Assembly (NCBI GenBank): GCA_946811695.1
Contig: OX328123.1
Span: 31,151,399 to 31,215,398 of the forward strand
Direction: 5' to 3'
Length of the DNA stretch: 64,000 bases
Origin: Gonocerus acuteangulatus
Taxonomy: Eukaryota; Arthropoda; Insecta; Hemiptera; Coreidae
A model generated the notes under the pieces. The model saw only the letters and a program-made list of their open reading frames with translations, made no database searches and was not told the DNA's origin. A program made the position numbers and the translations under genes. This document shows, one piece after another, positions 45,610 to 56,010 of this stretch (within the stretch, counting starts at the first letter, position 1; every line of letters begins with the position of its first letter).

Positions 45610-47830
45610 CAAATGGAATCGAAAGCACCATGTTATATTGTATGGCCGTGTACATCTAGTGCTGAGAATTTAGGTTCTGGAACCACTGTTTACGAAGTTC
45701 TTTCGGGAATAGTTGCATCTGTATCAAAGGTACTTCTTGGCACTTGCATAGTATTTTTGAGAACTACATTGAATCATTTTATCAAGACTCGAGCTCTGCG
45801 TGATACAAGAAGTCAGTGTAATTTTATTTCGGCCAGTTGTTTTCAATCCCTTGGTTTACCAATATTTTCTGGAGAGATGCCTTATAATGGTTAAAAGCAG
45901 TTCTTATTAACTCAGAAGTTCACTGGTGTGACAATCGCTTCTTCCTAAGTCATTAAATTGTGAGTTTTATGTTTCTGCTTTATTAATTAATATAATTACT
46001 CTAGGAAATCCTAATTTCATTGTTCCTAACTAATATGAAGGTAACTTCTTCTGATATGAATCTAAGAAATGATTCTTTAGGTAAATCTAAAGCAATTTCC
46101 TATCGGAGCGGACCTTTAACCTTAAAGCCCAATCAGGTAATTATTGTAACATTGTGGAGTGTTCTACTTTAGATGATTCCATGCATAAGTTTTGGGAAGT
46201 AGAAAATGTTCCCAACATAGACTTATCTTCTCCAGATGAGATTTTGGCTGAGAAACAATTTTTTGATAAGCATTATCGGATCATGGATCATGGAACATGG
46301 ATTATAATCCAATAATGTTTATCAATAATCCATGGTACACGATCCAATAATGTTTATCAATAATACATGGTCCATGATACATGGTCCGATAATGTTTACC
46401 AATAATCCAGGATCCATGATCTATAACCAGATAATGTTTATCAATAATTATTGATAAACATTAGCGGATCATGAATCATGGACTTTAGATTATTGGTAAA
46501 AACTATGGGATCATGGATCACGATCCATGGATTATTGATAAACATTATCTGGATATAGATCATGGATCCTGGATTATTGGTAAACATTATCGGATCATGT
46601 ATCATGTACCATGTATTATTGATAAACATTATTGGATCATGGACCATGGATTATTGATAAACATTATTGGATCATGGATTACTGATAAACATTATTGGAT
46701 CATGGACCATGGAGTATTGATAAACATTATTGGATCAAGGACCATGGATTATTGATAAACATTGTTGGATCATGCACCATGGATTATTGATAAACATTAT
46801 TGGATCATGGATTATTGATAAACATTATTGGATCATGGCTCATGGATTATTGACAAACATTATTGGATCATGGACCATGGATTATTGATAAACATTATTG
46901 GATCATGGACCATGGATTATTGATAAACATTATTGGGTCATGGACCATGGATTATTGATAAACATTATTGGATCATGGACCATGGATTATTGATAAACAT
47001 TATTGGATCATGGATTATTGATAATTATTATTGGATCATGGACCATGGATTATTGATAAACATTATTCGATCATGGATTATTGATAAACATTATTGGATC
47101 ATGGACCATGGATTATTGATAAACATTATTGGATCATGGATTATTGATAAACATTATTGGATCATGGACCATGGATTATTGATAAACATTATTGGGTCAT
47201 GGACCATGGATTATTGATAAACATTATTGGATCATGGACCATGGATTATTGATAAACATTATTGGATCATGGATTATTGATAATTATTATTGGATCATGG
47301 ACCATGGATTATTGATAAACATTATTGGATCATGGATTATTGATAAACATTATTGGATCATGGACCATGGATTATTGATAAACATTATTGGATCATGGAT
47401 TATTGATAAACATTATTGGATCATGGATTATTGATAAACATTATTGGATCATAGACCATGGATAATTGATAAACATTATTATGATAGAACATTATCATTC
47501 TCATCTCCTTTGTAAGCCGGATATTAAAAATACGCTTAGAGAGTCAAACGGAATCCCTAAAGCTCATTTGCTGGGCCTTGAGCACCGTCTCAAGCGATTT
47601 CCTGATTTGACAATTGAATATAATTTTCTACAGTAGCATTTAGCATTGGGCCACATGAGACGATCTCCTCTTGGTACTGGGAGAAATTATATTCCCCATC
47701 ACCCCGTCTTGAAAGTTCCGCTACTAAACTTAGGACTATTTTTAACATTGCAATACCTTTAAAAACACCCAGGTTTATCGAGAGAAGAAAGCGTTTAATT
47801 AGAAATGTTGTAAATATGTGTATATACACT
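45610..47830 (+). pseudogene. BEL/Pao-type LTR retrotransposon pol remnant, split by a minisatellite
   Basis: The protease region reads VLLGTCIVFLRTTLNHFIKT, ALRDTRSQCNFIS (45610-45890), where the active-site triad DSG/DTG reads DTR. Further on, LDDSMHKFWEVENVPNID and LSSPDEILAEKQFFDKHYR (46150-46275) are the BEL/Pao linker before RT. After the tandem array, HLLGLEHRLKRFPDLT, HLALGHM and NYIPHHPVLK (47560-47720) are the start of the RT. Stops and shifts occur throughout. No LTR was found. Confidence 0.85.
46270..47485. repeat. 28/35-bp minisatellite inside the BEL/Pao remnant
   Basis: Units are 35 bp (GATCATGGACCATGGATTAT...AACATTATTG) or 28 bp, lacking GACCATG. A ~259-bp higher-order block is duplicated (46933 and 47192 start equivalent blocks). 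The first part (about 46300-46445) is in the opposite orientation, making a palindromic junction near 46448. The array begins exactly where the pol text reads GATAAGCATTATCGGATCATGG, so it grew from pol sequence. Confidence 0.93.
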
Positions 47831-48329
47831 TTTTATTACACTCTTCTGAGAGCGAATACAATATGTACGTCATTACAGTATATAGACACACTGTGAAGGG
47901 GGAGTGTTATAATATCATCTTCCAGCAGAAAAGCTAATTTGAAGAATAAAGTCCTTAAGTCCACAAGGGAATAGGAATCCATTATCTAATTTCTAAAGGA
48001 CTTGATATTCTTCGGACGGAGAGTATTGTTATGTAAAGAAAGGACTAGCTAGTTGTGGGGCCAGCTGACCTTCTCTACCTGCTATAGCTGATCTATTCAA
48101 CCATTCCAGGATCTCCTTACAGGATATCTCCTTCAGGATTGAGGAGACGAGGAGCAGGTCTCTAGCATAATATACAGGGATCATTATTATTGTTATGCCG
48201 AGCAAAAATTTGTTATTTGTCTTAAGTATGTTATCATAAGAATGTTATTTATCTCGGCTGTATTTTCGAAAGCTAAGAAAACGCATTTAGAATTATATGT
48301 ATAGACCACGCTGGAATTATATTGCAATG
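47831..48329. other. No recognised feature
   Basis: No gene or repeat identified. Confidence 0.4.
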
Positions 48330-48706
48330 AAACAATGTCCACAATATTATATCAGGCTGTACCGTATGAAATGTCAGTTTTGGACTTGCCGATTTCCTTC
48401 AAATGTCTTGAAACTGTCGTGGCTCCTACTCCGAGTTCTTTGGCATATTCCCTAGTGCTTTTTGAGGGACAAGCTTCAACTCTTTCTTTCAGGTGGTCAT
48501 TGTCAAGCTTGGTTTCCGGCCTTCCTCGCCCCTGTTGTCAAGGTCAAAATTTCCACTTCGAAACCTGGAAAACCACCGGTAAACAGTTCGTTCATTCGCC
48601 GTTCCCTCCCCGAACGCCGTGTTAATGTTCATACACGCCTCAGCAGCGCTATGACCGAGCTTAAATTCATAACGAAAAGTAATACGGATTCCCGTTGAAG
48701 TCATAA
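48330..48706 (-). pseudogene. mariner-family transposase fragment
   Basis: Minus-strand frames give YEFKLGHSAAEACMNINTAF, GEGTANERTVYRWFSRFRSG and NFDLDNRG, the N-terminal HTH domain of a mariner transposase. After a frameshift comes LDNDHLKERVEACPSKSTRE then LGVGATTVSRHLKEIGKSK, the second HTH. The catalytic DD(D/E) domain and both TIRs are missing. Confidence 0.88.
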
Positions 48707-48899
48707 TTTAAGTATTATTTTTTTATCAGAGGATCGTTCTCACAACACAGTACGCAAGTTACTGATTAAATAATAGGAATAAAAGAGCTTTAATTCTATA
48801 TGAATAACAATGATGTTTGTAAATAATGAAATAAAAAAGGGCAAGGATTAAATCGCAAAGTAAACAAAACTGTAATTTCATACGGCATTTCAATGAAAA

Positions 48900-49213
48900 A
48901 ATGTTCATTGAATATTACCATCTGTACAACATATCTATGTATGTGTATATTAGAAATTTTCATTGAATTCACTGAATATTACCATCTGTACAACATATCA
49001 ATGTACGTGTATATTAGAAATGATCATTGAATTCACTGAATATTACCATCTGTACAACATATCAATGTATGTGTATATTAGAAATGATCATTGAATTCAC
49101 TGAATATTACCATCTGTACAACATATCAATGTATGTGTATATTAGAAATGATCATTGAATTCACTGAATATTACCATCTGTACAACATATCAATGTATGT
49201 GTATATTAGAAAT
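48900..49213. repeat. 64-bp tandem repeat, about five units
   Basis: Unit: AAATGATCATTGAATTCACT...ATCTGTACAACATATCAATG...GTGTATATTAG. The first unit is shorter and more diverged. Confidence 0.93.
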
Positions 49214-49362
49214 TGATATGTTTTAAAGGCAAGATTGAATTAGTATTTTCCCTATCTAGTCTTAACATTATTTTATAACTTTATGCAATACATTGTCTCA
49301 AAGATATCAAATCCTAGAAACGTAACAACACCCAGTATATTGGTTTCCTTGCACGTTGTCAT

Positions 49363-49363
<1 letters not shown>

Positions 49364-49420
<57 letters not shown>
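49364..49420. repeat. (AT)n microsatellite
   Basis: Pure (AT)n followed by ACATTTATTTATTT. Confidence 0.95.
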
Positions 49421-49424
<4 letters not shown>

Positions 49425-50280
49425 TTATTTATTTTAATGATATCATCTACAAAACCTCCGACGTGAATTACATGCGTTCTCGGTGAGTAAATATTACTGA
49501 AATACTCTCTCCTGATCACTTAAAACTTTTCCTTCGTTTTAAAATTTCTCTTCTTAAAATTTAATTTTTAATTATGAGCTGAATGCAATCAATACCCAAC
49601 CCATATTGGGCAAAATTTTGCCGTAAAACCCAAAGAAAATCTGCTAGTGAAAAAAATGATTAATTTAAGCGTTTCATTAATACGCTATTTAGGTAATTGA
49701 AAATTGAGGTATTTTTTCAGTGGACTAATTAAAAAAGGCTATTTAATATTCTATTATATCTTGAGGAAAAGCTAATTAGAAGAGCCTCCCAGCTGTAGAG
49801 GCCGAAGGAGGGGAAGAAAATTATCAAGGTTGCTTTTACTGATTTTTCGACTCTCTTAACTTATTGGACCATGAAGTGGAATACCTGCGCAGAAAATACT
49901 CATACACAAGGCCTACTTTACATGAGCTCTGTACTTATCATTTTTTTTTTCTTTTCATGTTTATTTAAAATCTGTACAATTATAAGTACAATAATTAATT
50001 GTGCTGGCCTAAGTATACCGGTACTTATCATTAGTGGTTGTCACACACTGATGAGTAAGTAAACTCCATAAGCAAGAAACCTGTTTAGGAATGGAGCATC
50101 ATCGCCGTGTTGAGAAATGTGTTTTAATATTACTCAAACGTTGTTTTGTCGGTAATTAAAGAAAAAATTGAAGAAGAATCGAAGACAGAAAAGCGGTTTT
50201 GAGCAAGACATCACTTGCTACGAGGTGGCACTATTGGTACTTTAGCCCAACAGTAAAAAGAGCTGAGCAACCGAAGATTA
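49421..50280. other. No recognised feature
   Basis: AT-rich; no gene or repeat identified. Confidence 0.4.
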
Positions 50281-50289
50281 AAAGGGGTA

Positions 50290-50540
50290 CAAAAGTCTGT
50301 AGCCTGTTCAGATAGACGGAGAAGTTCAATTCCGCATGCGCAAAATTTTGAGGGAACTATTCCCGACGGTTCAACCATTTCCAATCTCCCATTTCTACAA
50401 CACGATACATGAAAAAATATAAAATCTGATTATGTCTCGTTTAAGACTAGGGAAGGCCTTGAGATGTCAGATAAATGAAATAATGTATAATATTTGTTAA
50501 TACTTAGCCAAAGCTAAGACGTTCTTATGGGGTTGCAATT
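50290..50540 (-). repeat. Dispersed repeat family E, copy 2
   Basis: Reverse-oriented match to 19120-19400: TTCCGCATGCGCAAAATTTT, TGATTATGTCTCGTTTAA and TTAGCCAAAGCTAAGAC in the same relative order. Confidence 0.65.
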
Positions 50541-50754
50541 TGTCTATTTGACGGGGGCAACGCCATTTTAAATGTTATATAAAATTTGTTTTAAAGACCT
50601 GCCAGGATATTTTTAAAAACACTATATAGGCATATAATTCAACACTCCAATTTTAACCATTAAAGATTGGATGTAAATGTAAAAATCATTACAGGTTGAA
50701 AGTTATGTAAGAATGATGTGTATAGAGCGAATTGCCTTCGTAGGTCAACTCGGA

Positions 50755-50951
50755 TGCTCAACAATAATTATTTAAATTTTAACGTCCATTATTATTAAAT
50801 AGGAATTTTAGGACGGGTTATCTATAGGTTACGTCCCTTTTATAGCCAGGATAGGGCTGGTGTCACGATGTTTTTTTCTAAAGAAAAGCCACCAGCCTAT
50901 AGTGGGAATCGAAGTGCTCACACCTTAACGCTCACGGCCACCGGGCCTCCG
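50755..50951 (-). mobile_element. SINE family C, copy 2
   Basis: Head GGAGGCCCGGTGGCCGTGAG, B-box-like CACTTCGATTCCCAC, tail CCAGCCCTATCCTGGC...GGACGTTAAAATTTAAATAA, all on the minus strand. It lies just downstream (in transcript sense) of the exon at 51013-51159. Confidence 0.82.
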
Positions 50952-51012
50952 CTCATCAATAAATAAATAATAAAAATAACAATAATCATTATAGATAAAA
51001 AAGTGAACTTAC

Positions 51013-51159
51013 AGTTCCATCTTGAATGAATTCCTCTACCGCAGCCGTAGCTCCTCGTTCATCACCGGTGTAGAATACATACTCTGCAAGGTCCTGTGGT
51101 GAGTACTGGAGTCCAGCTAGTCTACCGCCGAGGGCTCGCTTCTCCTGCAACAGGGGCTT
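51013..51159 (-). CDS. Internal exon of the unidentified minus-strand gene (most upstream exon seen)
   Basis: Acceptor TTATGTTGCCAG and strong donor GTAAGT bound exactly 49 codons, phase 0 at both ends: KPLLQEKRALGGRLAGLQYS, PQDLAEYVFYTGDERGATAA, VEEFIQDGT. The polypyrimidine tract and consensus donor are good and no stop occurs. The next exon in phase is 32299-32406, ~18.6 kb away. LAEYVFYTGDE and VEEFIQDG look like a short conserved helical domain, but I cannot name it. The first exon and promoter must lie to the right of this exon or beyond the window. Confidence 0.75.
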
Positions 51160-51277
51160 CTGGCAACATAAAACAGTTTTTTTCAAATGAGAAACTTCTA
51201 CAATTTAACATTCATAGTTTTAGTTAAAAAGGTTCATGAAAATAGGTATATTTTATAGTCGGAATGCTATAAAAAGT

Positions 51278-51470
51278 CCGACTCGCAGGAACTGCGTCAT
51301 ATTTGCTCGTTTACGTTTTTATCCCTATAGTCATTTGGAAAGCTTCAAAAAATAAACAATTAATGTTCTGATTTAATCTCTCTTGTGTATTGTAAACACA
51401 TGTAATAAGGTACAAAGGAAATCTCAAAACAGGAAACTGGCAGTATCCTTAGCGGAAATTGCTCCATTTG
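51278..51470 (+). repeat. Family Z motif, longer copy
   Basis: TCCGACTCGCAGGAACTGCG and the later AACAGGAAACTGGCAGTATCC match the two ends of the 52636-52915 copy. Confidence 0.6.
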
Positions 51471-51603
51471 TCCGAATTAGATCGATCTTTCATTAATCGC
51501 GTAAGAACTGTATTTGTAGAAAATGTGAAAACCTTTAAAATTGATGCTTTACATTTATTACGATTTCCCAACCGTAATGGAAACCCCAACCGTGATTTTC
51601 GTA

Positions 51604-51604
<1 letters not shown>

Positions 51605-51675
<71 letters not shown>
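51605..51675. repeat. (AT)n next to a single hammerhead-bearing arm
   Basis: (AT)n followed by TTTTTATCCTAGGAGGCATG, the same junction as at 17711 and 17953. Confidence 0.9.
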
Positions 51676-51676
<1 letters not shown>

Positions 51677-51749
51677 AAATTATTTTTTATCCTAGGAGGC
51701 ATGGGGTCATTAAAGCAGTCTTCCTTTATTACACCACTTTATTTATTGG

Positions 51750-51794
51750 GCCCGACATGTTTCGTGCATCTTTTCTTCGCACCTCTTCAGGGGC
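51750..51794 (-). ncRNA. Hammerhead ribozyme-like motif 5
   Basis: Minus strand: GCCC, CTGAAGA, helix II GTGCG...TGCAC with one unpaired G, GAAAC, AT, GTC, GGGC. Helix I GCCC/GGGC is intact. This is a third genomic copy of the arm found at 17711-17953, here unpaired with an inverted partner. Confidence 0.68.
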
Positions 51795-51798
51795 ACTT

Positions 51799-51973
51799 CT
51801 ACAACAAAAAATAATTTTTTGCACATCCACACAAACTTTTTTCTACTATATTAAAACTATCAATACGATCTTTGAACTGTTCCACCAAAGGCATTAAAAC
51901 ATTATCATGCTCATTAAATGTTACTTCTACCCTAAATATTGCAATAATTATAGCTAAATTACATATTTTTATA
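51799..51973 (-). other. Short open frame ending 4 bases before hammerhead motif 5
   Basis: The minus-strand frame reads AIIIAIFRVEVTFNEHDNVL then PLVEQFKDRIDSFNIVEKSL and stops at 51799, just upstream of the helix I strand at 51794. It could be the 3' end of an element's coding region. It is short and I recognise no domain. Confidence 0.3.
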
Positions 51974-52059
51974 AAAGGTGTTGAGTCCTACCTTGCAAGG
52001 AAGTCCTCCCGTTACCAAGTACTCCCTCTGGAGTCCGGCTTAATACTAACCCTGTAAGT

Positions 52060-52219
52060 GGATTGCCAAAATGGTCCTGTCGTTATCTGTCCTTTGTTGT
52101 TGTCCTAGTAAAGTCTACTCGTCAAATATTTTTTTATACATTTTTGGGTATTAATCTATTATTCCATAGAAAATAAGGATAAAAAATAATTTTGATATTT
52201 TGGGTCATCTATAAGAATA

Positions 52220-52222
<3 letters not shown>
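52060..52222. other. No recognised feature
   Basis: TTTTGGGTCATCTATAAGAA near 52199 repeats a motif seen at 17612 and 17685. Confidence 0.4.
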
Positions 52223-52269
<47 letters not shown>

Positions 52270-52495
52270 CATGCGCGCCGCGCCGGCGCCGCTACGCCAC
52301 GCCGGGTTTTGAGTGGCGCGCCGCCGCCGAGCCTATCCAGTCGGCGCGCCGATTTCGTTGGCCAAATTAGACAAAATGGTGTAACGGGTGGGTGAGGGTA
52401 GGAAAACTGTGAGTGCACTGCGTGTTGTCCGGCCAGCGCCATTATGAGCTTACCTTCTGATCGAGTAAACACTTGTGTGTTGTGATTGTTGATCA
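52223..52495 (+). mobile_element. (AT)n and GC-rich end of a terminal-inverted element
   Basis: After (AT)n to 52265 comes TTAGACATGCGCGCCGCGCC and ~90 bp of very GC-rich sequence. A reversed GC-rich end, GGCGCGCATGTCTAA, lies at 53853-53867 next to another (AT)n. The pair may be the two ends of one element later invaded by other repeats, or two separate fragments. Confidence 0.5.
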
Positions 52496-52635
52496 GAAAA
52501 TTACAAAGCTTGTATCGGAAAAGCTTAAGATAAAATAATTTAATATAAACATGCTCCTTAACTTAACAAATAAATCCAGCTTTTGAGGGAAATAGTTTGG
52601 AAACCTCGCAATTAAAGAGAAAAACTAAAAAATAG

Positions 52636-52915
52636 TCCGACTCACAGGAACTGCGTCATCTTAGCGCGGTTCCGTTTATAACCCTAGCGCTATTAGTAAA
52701 GGAATAAATACAGTCTTTGCTAGGGTTAGATGTTTCGTTAAAAATATAAAATAAAATCTCAAACAGAAGGAAGTCGCCGCAACTGGAAACTGACAGTAAC
52801 CTAACCGGAACTGACTCCCTCGCCAACAAACAGAAGGAAGTCGCCGCAACTGGAAAGTGACAGTAACCTAACCGGAACTGACTCCCCGCCAACAAACGTT
52901 CGCCCTGCGAAAACA
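52636..52915 (+). repeat. Family Z, fullest copy
   Basis: TCCGACTCACAGGAACTGCG, TCTTAGCGCGGTTCCGTTTA, then a ~55-bp direct duplication (AACAGAAGGAAGTCGCCGCA...GGAACTGACTCCC at ~52758-52815 and ~52828-52885). Confidence 0.65.
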
Positions 52916-52989
52916 CTATTATTGTTTAGTTTCTTATTTTCTCGCCTTCTTTTACTAATAGACTAATTTTTCTGACAATTACGATATGA

Positions 52990-53755
52990 AACAAGTGAGT
53001 TAAACAAACACAAAACCCCGTTCAAAAGAACAAAAGAAATGCTTTCGAAGATTTAAACCTTTATTTCTCCGATTTACATCGCCCCATCGGAAATTACTTT
53101 ATAACCATTTTTATAGAGTCATCAGTAAGCTTTCGAATGGAAACCTTCCCCTTGCCACAACTTTTCAACCGATTAAAAAATTTTTTTTTTCTCGAATACT
53201 TCCTTAACTCCAAATTAAGTCCTTAACAATATCTAAGTTTAGATGAAATTCAAACACATACAACACATTTCAATGGAATCCCACGATTTCATGTAACAAA
53301 ACCGAAAATGAGTTACATTAATGTTTGTTTCGCTTATCTCACTGGTACAGATATAGCCTTAAAAATGGTTCCATTCGTTTCCGTATGTTAGGGGAAGCGA
53401 GTATCTGCAAGCATTTAACCCCGAAAACGTAAGAGTTACGATTTTAGCATAAATATGTTTAAGCGGTGACTAAACTGGAAAAAAAAAAACGTTACAAAAT
53501 AGTGTACGCTGGCGTTCGCGCGAACATTACTAGGTTTGTCGGGTGGACCTAAAGCATATTTATTTTCCTGAATTTAAGCAGAAGGATCTAAACATTTTTT
53601 TTTTCGCACGAATTTCGTATCAAACCCCATGTTCCGGAGGACGGATTATCCTGAATAACGAGCTTACGCTTCAAATTAGACGATTTTTGTACCAAAGTTC
53701 ATTAAAATCGGACTATATCTGAGCCTGTGAAATATCGGACAAATATATATATGTA
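52990..53755 (+). mobile_element. Family X, copy 4, interrupted
   Basis: Diverged left block (CTCCGATTTACATCGCC; AAAATGGTTCCATTCGTTTC), interrupted at ~53437-53605 by the small element also seen at 826-1136. The sequence then resumes with TTCGCACGAATTTCGTATC and ATTAAAATCGGACTAT. The right block is missing. A further decayed left block follows at about 53925-54190. Confidence 0.7.
53437..53605 (-). mobile_element. Small dispersed element, copy 2
   Basis: Reverse of 826-1136 with a single instead of duplicated core: CTTCTGCTTAAATTCAGG, GTCCACCCGACAAACCTA, GCGCGAACGCCAGCG, CAGTTTAGTCACCGC. Confidence 0.65.
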
Positions 53756-53779
53756 TGTATGTAAACATATTTAATGAGG

Positions 53780-53864
53780 TTAAAATATAGCCCACGCCGC
53801 CGCCGCCGACCATTTTTGTCCGGCGCGCCGCCGCCGGAGAATTCAGCCTCGGCGCGCATGTCTA

Positions 53865-53922
<58 letters not shown>

Positions 53923-53923
53923 T
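53780..53923 (-). mobile_element. GC-rich terminal fragment and (AT)n
   Basis: ACGCCGCCGCCGCCGACC, CGGCGCGCCGCCGCCGG and terminal GGCGCGCATGTCTAA, then (AT)n at 53867-53923. Mirror image of the end at 52264. Confidence 0.5.
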
Positions 53924-54354
53924 ATATTCCTTGACAACGGTTATAGATATGGCCTTGTAAATGGTTTCATTCATCACGTCCAATTACTTATAAAACGTGT
54001 ACCAGGAAGAATGATAACGCAAAAAGATAACCATTAAAATTGATTAGCGCGAATTGTGCCAAGAAAAAAAAATTGTTCCGGTTGACGGATTCTGCAGGTT
54101 AACTCGACACCCAAAAGCGCAAAGTATTTTCGTACCAAATTTCTTTAAAATCGGCCAATTTGTGAGCCATCTATGAGGCGTGACCTATTTGTTCTGAAAC
54201 GGGAATAAGCGAGTTGCTTCCCAATGGACGGAGAGGGCATGAGTTGTGCATGTGTGGTTTTGAAATGAAGAATCTTTTTGAGAGAAGGTAATGTGGATAC
54301 AGTCTGGTATAGTCAGTTGGCCAATTTTCTATCCAAGCTCAGCCAAATTTTATT

Positions 54355-55050
54355 TTATTTTTACTTCGCACATGTATTTTATTTTAATATAATTATACTA
54401 GATTTATACAATTTTTGTGTTACACTGCGAAACTCGATACACAATATTCCCCCCCCCAAAAAAGGATTTTTGAATTCGTTAACCAGCAAAAATAGTATGA
54501 GATGTTAATTAGGAACATTGTATTTAGAATGCACGGGCTGTGACTTCACAAGGAGTCTATAACATCAGGAGGAGCCTTGAAAATACTTCATTATCGAACC
54601 AATTTCAATTAAGACGGGCTTAAATATCCTAATGAAGGAAAGTTTTTTCTCTATCACGTTTACAGATCGGGCTTCAATTCTCTAGGTTTGTAGAAATAAT
54701 ATCGGGAATATGGAATATGTTTAAATAACACAAAAAGTGCGTTATTAGACTTAAAATTTGCTAATAAATATCTTTCTTGAACTGGTCCGGTGTTTCTGGT
54801 TTTTCTATTACAAAATGTTTATTAGAATATTTTCTAGCTAGTTTTCCTTGAACGGAAGACGTATTTTGCTGCTAGGTGTATATTTACTTTTAATTTTCGT
54901 ATGTGGCTTTTGCAATACCCCACTGCCACTGAATATTACAGACGAAATATTTCGTACATTGCAACGAAACTCGGTAAAGGTTGTGCTAACAAGAGTAAAT
55001 GCAATCTGTAAATTAAAAAGAGGGGTTTACTCCTGAACCAATATTAATTT
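54355..55050 (+). repeat. Family Y, diverged copy
   Basis: CTGCGAAACTCGATACAC, GAATTCGTTAACCAGC, then CATTGCAACGAAACTCGG and GAGGGGTTTACTCCTGAACC. The middle portion is too decayed to align by eye. Confidence 0.5.
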
Positions 55051-55089
55051 TCTCGTTCATTCAAAAATTCATTTTCTGGAAGGCAGTGT

Positions 55090-55335
55090 AAATCAAACAA
55101 ACTACAGGTTCGGACTCAGGGACCTCAAAAACATACACAAGAATTGTTTCAGATTTTTTCTACGTTTTTTTTTGTCTATTTGACATTCAATTGAATGTCG
55201 CCTTTTTTGTAGAGGTCAATTGACCTCTACAAAAAAGGCGCAAAGTTCAAACAAACTACGAATTTGGACTCGGGGGCCTCAGAAATACACACATGGATTT
55301 TTCAGATTTTTCCTACGGTTTTTTCTCTATTCGTC
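55090..55335. repeat. Direct repeat pair around two adjacent perfect palindromes
   Basis: A ~80-bp segment with CAAACAAACTAC...TCAGATTTTT occurs at ~55095-55170 and ~55247-55325. Between them are an 18-bp perfect palindrome centred on CAATTG (55182-55199) and a 42-bp perfect palindrome (55199-55240) whose arm begins CGCCTTTTTTGTAGAGGTCA. Confidence 0.8.
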
Positions 55336-55423
55336 CTTCAAATGACCTAGGATCTGATGAAGGTTAACCACCCGGCATGTCGTAATCAGCGACCACAAAA
55401 ACCCACATTAGGACCATAACGCT

Positions 55424-55425
55424 AC

Positions 55426-55488
<63 letters not shown>

Positions 55489-55612
55489 AATGTTTCTTAA
55501 TTAACTAAGTAATTGAGTACTATGGGATTGTGGCTTTACTTTAGAAAAAAGAAAAGGCATCAGCCGCAAAATTCTCAGTTAAATGGACGTTAAAATTTAA
55601 ATAAGTAATTTT
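55424..55612 (+). repeat. Poly-T tract and SINE family C tail fragment
   Basis: About 58 T at 55424-55482. Then 55505-55612 carries TTTACTTTAGAAAAAAGAA...GGACGTTAAAATTTAAATAA, the family C tail in plus orientation without its head. Confidence 0.6.
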
Positions 55613-56010
55613 GAGTCACCTGTTCTTTACAAATATATATACGTATATTATTATTCCTCAAGGGCTTTTTTTTTGTCGGTAGGCCATAACTTTCTTAAAA
55701 CTTCATCAATTATCATAACTAAGGCATCATTTTAAAGCTTTCCTTATTAGCTACACCGAAAAATATACAAATTACTGTCATTTTTGTTGTTTTTCGATGA
55801 ATTAAAATTGAAAAAAATAGGTTTTTTATATCGAGCCCTCGACCTATTGATATTAACCACTATACCAGGAAAATATACTAATTACTCACATTTTAGTTGT
55901 TTTTCCAAAAATTAAAATTGACAAAAGCCGTATTTTTTTTAAAATCCCGCCCTCGATCGAGAATATCGAGACGAAACCGATTTCGTTTTCATGCATCTAT
56001 TATGTTATCC
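55613..56010. repeat. Imperfect direct repeats, otherwise unrecognised
   Basis: AATATACAAATTACT...GAGCCCTCGACC (~55758-55845) and AATATACTAATTACT...CGCCCTCGATCG (~55870-55960) are diverged copies. Confidence 0.4.

Noticed and set aside
46513..47434. Long repeated open frames rich in DHGLLINIIGSW-type text
   Set aside because: They are translations of the 28/35-bp minisatellite, open only because the 28-bp and 35-bp units happen to lack stops in some frames.
54848..55036. 62-codon frame starting with a signal-peptide-like hydrophobic stretch
   Set aside because: It lies in a diverged copy of dispersed family Y; the hydrophobic run is from T-rich sequence and no other copy is open.
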